11,224 nt of DNA. Origin: Betaproteobacteria bacterium (GTDB lineage Bacteria; Pseudomonadota; Gammaproteobacteria; Burkholderiales; SG8-39). How positions within the stretch are numbered: position 1 is the first letter of the stretch; every line of letters starts with the position of its first letter. Positions 6,420 to 11,224 of the stretch are shown one piece after another. The translations under genes were made by a program, and so were the position numbers. Under the pieces are notes generated by a model. It was not told the DNA's origin. It searched no databases and saw only the letters and a program-made list of their open reading frames with translations. The stretch spans positions 1 to 11,224 of the forward strand of contig VBCJ01000259.1 in NCBI GenBank assembly GCA_005884335.1. Reading direction: 5' to 3'.

Positions 6420-8485
6420 TGGCCGACGAGCCCAAAAAGAAAGTCCTCGTCATCGAGGACGAGCCCAGCATCCGCAACAACATCATGCTGATGTTGAAGG
6501 TCGAACGTTACGCCGCGACCGGAGCGGAAAACGGCCGTGTGGGCCTGGAGCTGGCGCGCAGCGATCCCCCCGATCTCATCCTCTGTGACGTGATGATGCC
6601 GGAGATGGACGGATTCGCCGTGCTCGAGGCGTTGCGAGCCGAGCCGCGTCTTGCCGAAATTCCGTTCATCTTCCTCACGGCGCTCGACGACCGCTCCAGC
6701 ACACGCCGCGGCATGAACCTCGGCGCCGACGACTACCTCCCGAAGCCGTTCACCCGAAACGAGCTGATGGAAGCGGTGAACAGCAGGCTGAAGAAATTCG
6801 AAAACCTGACCCAGGCGCTGGCGGCGCGACTGGTCCCGCAGCAGGACCGCCTCACGCAGAAATTCCGCGAAAAAATCTCCGGCGGCGACGGCACCGCGGC
6901 GCTCGAGGACGCCGATCCCGGCAGTTTGACCGGCAAGATCGCCGAGGCGTCAGTGCTTTTCTCGGACATCCGCAACTTCACGACGTATTCGGAGCGCCTT
7001 ACCAGCGACGAGATCGCCGAGCTGCTCAATGCCTACCTCCAGACCGCCTGCGCGCCGATCATCCGCTGCCGCGGCGTCGTCATGAAATTCATCGGCGACG
7101 GCGTGATGGCGCTGTTCGAGTCGATCCACAACGAAGAAGGCGAGTCCCACGCACACCGGGCGGTGCGCGCCGGCCTCGCAATGCAACTGGCCGCCCTCGA
7201 ATTCCGCGAATGGGTCAAGCAGCACCACCCCTCGCAGAGCCTGCCTGAATTTTCCATAGGCGTGGGCATACACAGCGGCGAAGTGCTGCTGTGTCACGTC
7301 GGCACGCCGGGCCGCGGAGAGCTCACGGTGATCGGCGACACCGTGAACATCGCCTCGCGCCTGGAGGGTCAGACCAAGGAGCTCGGCTGGGCCGTAGTCG
7401 CAAGCGAAGCGACCGTCAACGCCACCAGCCCGGCGATCGTGGTCGGCTCGCGCCGCAAAGTGCACTTGCGCGGACGCAGCATGCCCACCGACGCGTTCGA
7501 AATCATCGGCATTGCGGCCGGCGATGCCGACCAGGCTTCCGTTCAGATCCCGGAGGACATGCGCCAGGCGCTCGCGGCCAGCTCCCGGATCGCTGCCGAC
7601 GCGGCAAAGGCCGCGCTGGGCATCACTTTGAGCATCATCACCGGCGAAATCGGCGCAAAGCGCCTGATGGTCCAGGGCTATCGCGTCGTGTCGAAGGTCG
7701 GCCGCGGCGGCTCCTCGATCGTCTACCTCGCCGAGCGGGAAAGCGACAAGCAGCAGGTCGTCCTCAAGATCCTCAACGCCACCGCCGGCCTGGACGAAAT
7801 CCTGCTGCAGCGCTTTGTGCAGGAATTCGACATCATCTCGTCGATCGATCACCCCAACGTGGTCAAGATCTACGATCGCGGCTTCAGCGATCGCCACGCG
7901 TACATCGCGATGGAGTATTTTCCCAACGGCAGTCTCGCCGAAGTCATCGCCCAAGGCTTGAGCGGCCGGCAGGCTTTGTCGCTGCTTGCCCAGGCCGCGA
8001 GCGCGCTGCGCGAGATCCACAGCCGCGGCGTCATACACCGCGATATCAAGCCGGGAAATCTCATGGCGCGCGCCGACGGCAGCATCGTCCTCGCCGATTT
8101 CGGCATCGCAAAGCGGCTCGGAGAGGACAAGGGGCGCACCTTGCAAGGCGAGCTCTACGGGACTCCCTATTACGTTTCACCGGAGCAGATCGAAGGCAGC
8201 CCCGCGACGATGCAGTCCGATATCTACGCTCTTGGACTCATTTTTTACGAGATGTTGACGCGCCAACGGCCGTTCGATGCCGAATCCGTGTCCGGATTGA
8301 TCGCGCTGCATGTCAGCGCACCGCGGCCGAAGCTCCCGGACGAGTTCGCCGACTATCAGGGGCTGCTCGACCGGATGATCGCCGTGGACCCCCGCAACCG
8401 CTTCAAAAGGGCCGACGAGGTGCTTGAGGCGATCGACGAAGTATGGACGCAGCAGGCCCTGCGGGCGCTGAAGCAAGGTAGCTGA
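6419..8485 (+). CDS. Response regulator with receiver, class III adenylate/guanylate cyclase and Ser/Thr protein kinase domains
   Basis: The protein has 688 residues and three modules. The receiver (about 5-125) has the acidic pair E13-D14, phospho-acceptor D57 (LILCDVMMPEMDG), T87 and K109. The class III cyclase (about 170-355) has metal aspartates D183 (FSDIRNFT) and D227 (KFIGDG), the base-contacting pair K223 and T303 (typical of class IIIb adenylate cyclases), and transition-state N310 and R314 (GDTVNIASRL). The Hanks-type kinase (421 to about 680) has the glycine loop G428-R-G-G-S-S-I-V, K450, catalytic D542 (HRDIKPGN), D560 (DFG) and an activation loop ending GTPYYVSPEQ. No membrane helix is seen, so the protein should be cytosolic. 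The ATG at 6419 is preceded by GGAG seven bases upstream and overlaps the histidine kinase stop. The frame is open further upstream to 5573, but that part is out-of-frame histidine kinase sequence. It is inferred to turn histidine kinase input into both cyclic nucleotide and Ser/Thr phosphorylation. Confidence 0.93.
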   Translation: MADEPKKKVLVIEDEPSIRNNIMLMLKVERYAATGAENGRVGLELARSDPPDLILCDVMMPEMDGFAVLEALRAEPRLAEIPFIFLTALDDRSSTRRGMNLGADDYLPKPFTRNELMEAVNSRLKKFENLTQALAARLVPQQDRLTQKFREKISGGDGTAALEDADPGSLTGKIAEASVLFSDIRNFTTYSERLTSDEIAELLNAYLQTACAPIIRCRGVVMKFIGDGVMALFESIHNEEGESHAHRAVRAGLAMQLAALEFREWVKQHHPSQSLPEFSIGVGIHSGEVLLCHVGTPGRGELTVIGDTVNIASRLEGQTKELGWAVVASEATVNATSPAIVVGSRRKVHLRGRSMPTDAFEIIGIAAGDADQASVQIPEDMRQALAASSRIAADAAKAALGITLSIITGEIGAKRLMVQGYRVVSKVGRGGSSIVYLAERESDKQQVVLKILNATAGLDEILLQRFVQEFDIISSIDHPNVVKIYDRGFSDRHAYIAMEYFPNGSLAEVIAQGLSGRQALSLLAQAASALREIHSRGVIHRDIKPGNLMARADGSIVLADFGIAKRLGEDKGRTLQGELYGTPYYVSPEQIEGSPATMQSDIYALGLIFYEMLTRQRPFDAESVSGLIALHVSAPRPKLPDEFADYQGLLDRMIAVDPRNRFKRADEVLEAIDEVWTQQALRALKQGS

Positions 8486-8499
8486 GGTTCCAGCCTACC
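8477..8499. terminator. Possible hairpin between convergent genes
   Basis: GGTAGCTG (8477-8484) can pair with CAG-C-CTACC (8491-8499), with one bulged C and the six-base loop AGGTTC. It spans the stop codons of the cyclase-kinase gene and dapB, which converge here with only 9 bases between them. There is no T-run, so a factor-independent terminator is not well supported. It is listed because it is the only structure seen in this very tight gap. Confidence 0.25.
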
Positions 8500-9292
8500 G
8501 GAGCCCCAGTACGTCCTGCATGTCGTAGAGGCCGCGGTTCTTGTCCTTGAGGAAGCGCGCGGCTCGAAGCGCCCCGAGGGCGTAGGTGGCGCGGCTGCCC
8601 GAGCGCACGGTGATTTCAACGCGCTCGCCCTCTCCGATGAACATGACGGTATTCTCACCGACGATATCGCCGCCGCGAACGGAGTGAAACCCGATCGCCT
8701 TGGAATCGCGTTCCCCGACCTCTCCTTTGCGTTCGTACACGGCAGTGCGAGCGAGGTCCCTGCCGAGGGCGCGGGCGATCACTTCGCCGAACTTGAGCGC
8801 CGTGCCCGAAGGCGCATCGACCTTGTGCCGATGGTGTGCTTCGAGGATCTCCACGTCGTAAGCGTCACCGAGCGCGAGCGCGGCCGTCTCGACAAGTCTG
8901 AACGCGACGTTCACGCCGGCAGACATGTTCGGCGCCTTTACGATCGCGATCTTTCCCGCTGCCGCCGCGATACGCCCCTCTTGCTCCGCCGAAAAACCAC
9001 TCGTTCCGATGACCATGCGCACGCCCTTCTTCAGGCACTGTTCCAAGTGCGCGAGCGTCCCTTCAGGACGGGTAAAATCGATCAGGCAGTCGCCTTCCGC
9101 GACTCCATCGGCGAAGGTGGAAGCGATCTTCACCCCGCAGGGGCGTCCGACCAGTTCTCCGGCATCCTTGCCGATGACGGGGCTTCCGGGAACCTCCACC
9201 GCCGCCGCGAGCTTGAGATCCCCCGATGTGAGAGCCATCTCGATCAAGGCACGCCCCATGCGGCCTCCCGCGCCGGCGATGACAAGCTTCAC
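8495..9292 (-). CDS. dapB: 4-hydroxy-tetrahydrodipicolinate reductase
   Basis: DapB reduces hydroxy-tetrahydrodipicolinate with NAD(P)H in the cytosolic lysine/diaminopimelate pathway. The protein has 265 residues, the usual length. It shows the dinucleotide-binding loop GAGGRMG (residues 7-13), the segment DFTRPEGTLAHL, GTSGFS, PNMSAGVNV, and the catalytic and substrate motif EAHHRHKVDAPSGTAL with H153 and K157 (E. coli H159 and K163). The C-terminal domain is complete (SVRGGDIVGENTVMF to DVLGLR). The start is GTG at 9292, overlapping the bamE stop by four bases (GTGA), so the two genes are probably translated together from a bamE-dapB transcript. In related genomes carA often follows in the same direction; here two plus-strand signalling genes intervene. 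Confidence 0.97.
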   Translation of the reverse strand: MKLVIAGAGGRMGRALIEMALTSGDLKLAAAVEVPGSPVIGKDAGELVGRPCGVKIASTFADGVAEGDCLIDFTRPEGTLAHLEQCLKKGVRMVIGTSGFSAEQEGRIAAAAGKIAIVKAPNMSAGVNVAFRLVETAALALGDAYDVEILEAHHRHKVDAPSGTALKFGEVIARALGRDLARTAVYERKGEVGERDSKAIGFHSVRGGDIVGENTVMFIGEGERVEITVRSGSRATYALGALRAARFLKDKNRGLYDMQDVLGLR

Positions 9293-9639
9293 TGCTCGGG
9301 CTTTCCGGGTACCGCCGCAGCCACGATATCTCCCTCGACGCGCTTCAACTTCCCGTCCTCGAAAAACACCGCAATGCGGCGATACTCGATCTCACGGCTG
9401 TTGGCGCGTTGGCGCAGGAAAACGTAATCCCAGCGCTCTTCGTGAAAGATGTCACTGACCAGGGGCGTGCCCAGAACGAATCGCACCTGATCGCGGGTCA
9501 GGCCGAGCTTGAGCTGTGCGACCATTTCCTGGGTTATGTAGTTCCCCTGCTGGATTTCCATCCGGTAAGGTGTGAGGTTCGGCGCAAGATCGCACGCCGC
9601 CGTGAGAAACGGTAACGCCAAAATCAGCATTCGCGGCAC
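9289..9639 (-). CDS. bamE: Outer membrane assembly lipoprotein BamE (SmpA/OmlA family)
   Basis: BamE is a small lipoprotein of the BAM complex that inserts beta-barrel proteins into the outer membrane. The 116-residue product begins with a short signal peptide ending in a lipobox-like LTAAC, with the lipidated residue at C16. The SmpA/OmlA domain follows, with the family motifs QGNYITQEMVAQLKLGLTRD, VLGTPLVSDIF and RWDYVF, then the basic strand KLKRVEGD near the end. The start is GTG at 9639; an ATG three codons later (9630) is an alternative. The signal peptide is short, with only one basic residue before the hydrophobic stretch. Residue +2 after the lipidated cysteine is Asp, unusual for an outer-membrane lipoprotein. 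The gene is divergent from fur, a widely conserved arrangement, and overlaps dapB. Confidence 0.93.
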   Translation of the reverse strand: MPRMLILALPFLTAACDLAPNLTPYRMEIQQGNYITQEMVAQLKLGLTRDQVRFVLGTPLVSDIFHEERWDYVFLRQRANSREIEYRRIAVFFEDGKLKRVEGDIVAAAVPGKPEQ

Positions 9640-9648
9640 GATCTGAGT

Positions 9649-9686
9649 GTTTCCGCGGCAATAAAACGCTATATGATAGCGGAAAC
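9649..9686. promoter_or_regulatory. Nested dyads in the bamE-fur divergent control region
   Basis: Two perfect inverted repeats are nested in the 73-base gap. The outer one is GTTTCCGC (9649-9656) with GCGGAAAC (9679-9686), separated by 22 bases. The inner one is CGCTAT (9667-9672) with ATAGCG (9676-9681), separated by three bases. The inner dyad lies on the predicted fur -10 box, so a bound protein could block fur transcription. The sequence does not resemble the classical Fur box, so autoregulation by Fur cannot be claimed. Confidence 0.45.
9650..9677 (+). promoter_or_regulatory. Possible fur promoter
   Basis: TATGAT (9672-9677) matches the -10 consensus at five of six positions. The best -35 candidate, TTTCCG (9650-9655) with a 16-base spacer, is poor, so an activator or an alternative -35 is possible. 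Transcription would start near 9684, giving a leader of about 29 bases. Confidence 0.35.
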
Positions 9687-9712
9687 GGGCGTCTTCCCCG
9701 AGGTGATCCTAC

Positions 9713-10150
9713 GTGACCAACGTCCACGACTTGAAGACCAGCGGCCTGAAGGCCACGGGCCCGCGGCTGCGAATCCTGAAGCTTTTCGAAAACAGCAAGG
9801 TGCGCCACCTATCGGCCGAGGACGTCTATCGGATCCTGATGAACGAGGGACTGGACATCGGGCTGGCCACGGTCTACCGCGTCCTCACGCAGTTCGAACA
9901 GGCCGGCATCCTCCAGCGCCACCATTTCGAGTCCGGAAAGGCGGTGTTCGAGCTGAATGAGGGCAGCCATCACGATCATCTCGTGTGCATGCAGTGCGGA
10001 CGCGTCGAAGAGTTTTATGACGCCGAAATCGAGAAGCGCCAGGTCCGGGTCGCCACGGAACGCGGCTTTGCGATTCGAGAGCATTCGCTGCAGCTGTACG
10101 CCGACTGCACCAAGCCGAATTGCCCGCACAAGTCCCGCGCGAAGGGCTAG
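9713..10150 (+). CDS. fur: Ferric uptake regulator Fur
   Basis: Fur is a metal-dependent DNA-binding repressor that controls iron acquisition genes. The 145-residue product has the N-terminal winged helix with the recognition helix region GLATVYRVLTQFEQAGIL (residues 50-67). The dimerization and metal-binding domain follows, with HHDHLVCMQCG (H86, H87, H89, C92, C95) and a second cysteine pair, C132 and C137 (ADCTKPNC), the structural zinc site found in many Fur proteins. Length and motifs fit true Fur rather than Zur or PerR, though paralogues cannot be fully excluded from sequence alone. The start is GTG at 9713, with AGGTGAT five bases upstream as Shine-Dalgarno sequence. It is divergent from bamE, and a Ser/Thr kinase gene follows 26 bases after its stop. 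Confidence 0.95.
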   Translation: MTNVHDLKTSGLKATGPRLRILKLFENSKVRHLSAEDVYRILMNEGLDIGLATVYRVLTQFEQAGILQRHHFESGKAVFELNEGSHHDHLVCMQCGRVEEFYDAEIEKRQVRVATERGFAIREHSLQLYADCTKPNCPHKSRAKG

Positions 10151-10176
10151 GGTTCGAGGCGCAGCGCCGCATTTCG

Positions 10177-11224
10177 ATGACCGCCGAAATCGCCCTCCCC
10201 CAGGGTTATGCGCTGCACGAATACCGCGTCGAGCAGACTCTCGGGATCGGGGGCTTCGGCCTGACCTATCTCGCCACCGACTCGAACCTCAACCTCAAGG
10301 TCGCGATCAAGGAATACCTGCCCGGCGACCTCGCCCAGCGCGGCGAGGATCAATCGGTCCAGCCGAAGTCCGAGTCCAACTCGGAGTCGTTCAAGTGGGG
10401 CCTTTCCCGGTTTCTCGACGAATCGCGCACGCTCGCCTCGTTCCGCCATCCGAACATCGTGCGGGTCTTGCGGTTTTTCGAGGCGAACAGGACCGCGTAT
10501 ATGGTGATGGAATTCGTTGCGGGACAACCCCTGGGCGAATGGATCCGCACCCGCCGGCCGCTCGAGCAAAGCGCCGTGCTCGCCATCGCCATCCCGCTGC
10601 TCGACGGCCTGGAAGTCATTCATCGCACCGGCTATTTGCACCGCGATATCAAGCCCGGCAACGTCTTCATTCGCGAAGACGGGTCACCCGTGCTGCTCGA
10701 CTTCGGTTCCGCGCGCACCGCCTCGTCAGGCACCGAGCGAACCGCGATAGTCACCCCGGGTTACGCGCCGATCGAGCAATATCACTCTCAAGGCCGGCAG
10801 GGGCCGTGGAGCGACTTGTACGCGTTCGGGGGAGTTCTGTATTGGATGATCATCGGCAAAAGGCCGGTGGAGGCGGTGGCGCGCGTGCGCCAGGACATGC
10901 TGCCGCCCGCGGTGCAGGTCGCCGACCGCAGCCGCTACAGCATCGAACTGCTTGCAGCGGTCGACTGGGCGCTGGTGTCGAACGAAGAGCAGCGTCCACA
11001 ATCGGTGGCGGAGTTTCGCTCCGCGGTCTCCGGCCTTGCGGCGCCGGACCCGAGGACCGCGACCTCCCCGACGCCCGTGAAGATCCGGGAGCCGCTGCAA
11101 GCTACCACCGCGCCAACGACTTTCCCCACCGGGGTCGAGTTCGACCGCGAGACCCTCAAGAAAATCGAAACGGAGCTCGCCAGGCATATCGGCCCGATCG
11201 CCCCGCTGGTGATCAAGTCCGCTG
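10177..11224 (+). CDS. Ser/Thr protein kinase, N-terminal part (runs off the right edge)
   Basis: The frame opens with ATG at 10177 and stays open for 349 residues to the end of the window. A complete Hanks-type kinase domain covers about residues 11-288: glycine loop LGIGGFGLTYLA, lysine K45 in VAIKEYLP, catalytic D157 in HRDIKPGN, D175 in LLDFGSAR, and TPGYAPIEQY in place of the usual APE motif. The EYLP and APIEQ forms are typical of a bacterial PpkA-like group. After the kinase comes a Pro/Thr-rich linker, then a motif (ETLKKIETELARHIGPIAPLVIK) that starts a second, cut-off domain. Whether membrane segments or further domains follow cannot be seen. No clear Shine-Dalgarno sequence is present. 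The gene begins 26 bases after fur with no visible terminator between, so read-through from fur is possible. It is distinct in sequence from the kinase domain fused to the cyclase at 6419-8485. Confidence 0.9.
   Translation, partial: MTAEIALPQGYALHEYRVEQTLGIGGFGLTYLATDSNLNLKVAIKEYLPGDLAQRGEDQSVQPKSESNSESFKWGLSRFLDESRTLASFRHPNIVRVLRFFEANRTAYMVMEFVAGQPLGEWIRTRRPLEQSAVLAIAIPLLDGLEVIHRTGYLHRDIKPGNVFIREDGSPVLLDFGSARTASSGTERTAIVTPGYAPIEQYHSQGRQGPWSDLYAFGGVLYWMIIGKRPVEAVARVRQDMLPPAVQVADRSRYSIELLAAVDWALVSNEEQRPQSVAEFRSAVSGLAAPDPRTATSPTPVKIREPLQATTAPTTFPTGVEFDRETLKKIETELARHIGPIAPLVIKSA

Noticed and set aside
6950..8146. Minus-strand open frame of 398 codons opposite the cyclase-kinase gene
   Set aside because: It is the antisense of clearly conserved cyclase and kinase coding sequence and has no domain signature of its own.
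9661..9686. Fur box in the fur promoter
   Set aside because: The AT-rich dyad does not resemble the GATAATGATAATCATTATC consensus closely enough to call a Fur site.
1..11224. CRISPR arrays, insertion sequences, tRNA or rRNA genes
   Set aside because: No repeated units with regular spacers, no transposase motifs and no tRNA- or rRNA-like sequence were seen; nearly all of the window is protein coding.

Overview
The window is GC-rich and looks like a betaproteobacterial chromosome segment. The gene set and order (greA, carB, carA, dapB, bamE, fur) is the housekeeping cluster found in many Betaproteobacteria, and the protein sequences fit that class. This is inferred from gene order and sequence character; no database search was possible.

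Layout, left to right. Positions 1-139 (-) hold the first 46 codons of greA. Positions 230-3326 (-) hold carB, which is broken: about 50 codons are missing and the frame changes at about 1440-1460, so it reads as two overlapping fragments. carA (3319-4455, -) overlaps carB by 8 bases. It has a good promoter candidate and a perfect 17-bp hairpin in its leader. Then come two plus-strand signalling genes: a six-TM, PAS-containing histidine kinase (4665-6419) and, overlapping it by one base, a 688-residue receiver / class III nucleotidyl cyclase / Ser-Thr kinase fusion (6419-8485). The fusion ends 9 bases before the convergent dapB (8495-9292, -), which overlaps bamE (9289-9639, -) by 4 bases. A short divergent region with nested dyads separates bamE from fur (9713-10150, +). 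A second Ser/Thr kinase gene (10177 to the window end, +) starts 26 bases after fur.

How the genes work together. carA/carB make carbamoyl phosphate, dapB works in lysine/diaminopimelate synthesis, bamE belongs to the outer-membrane assembly machine, fur controls iron, and greA rescues stalled RNA polymerase. The unusual part is the signalling pair, which lies between dapB and carA in the opposite orientation. From the domains, a membrane histidine kinase would phosphorylate a single soluble protein that carries both a cyclic-nucleotide output and a Ser/Thr phosphorylation output. All main catalytic residues appear intact in each module. With the second kinase beyond fur, the window holds two eukaryotic-like kinases within about 2 kb.
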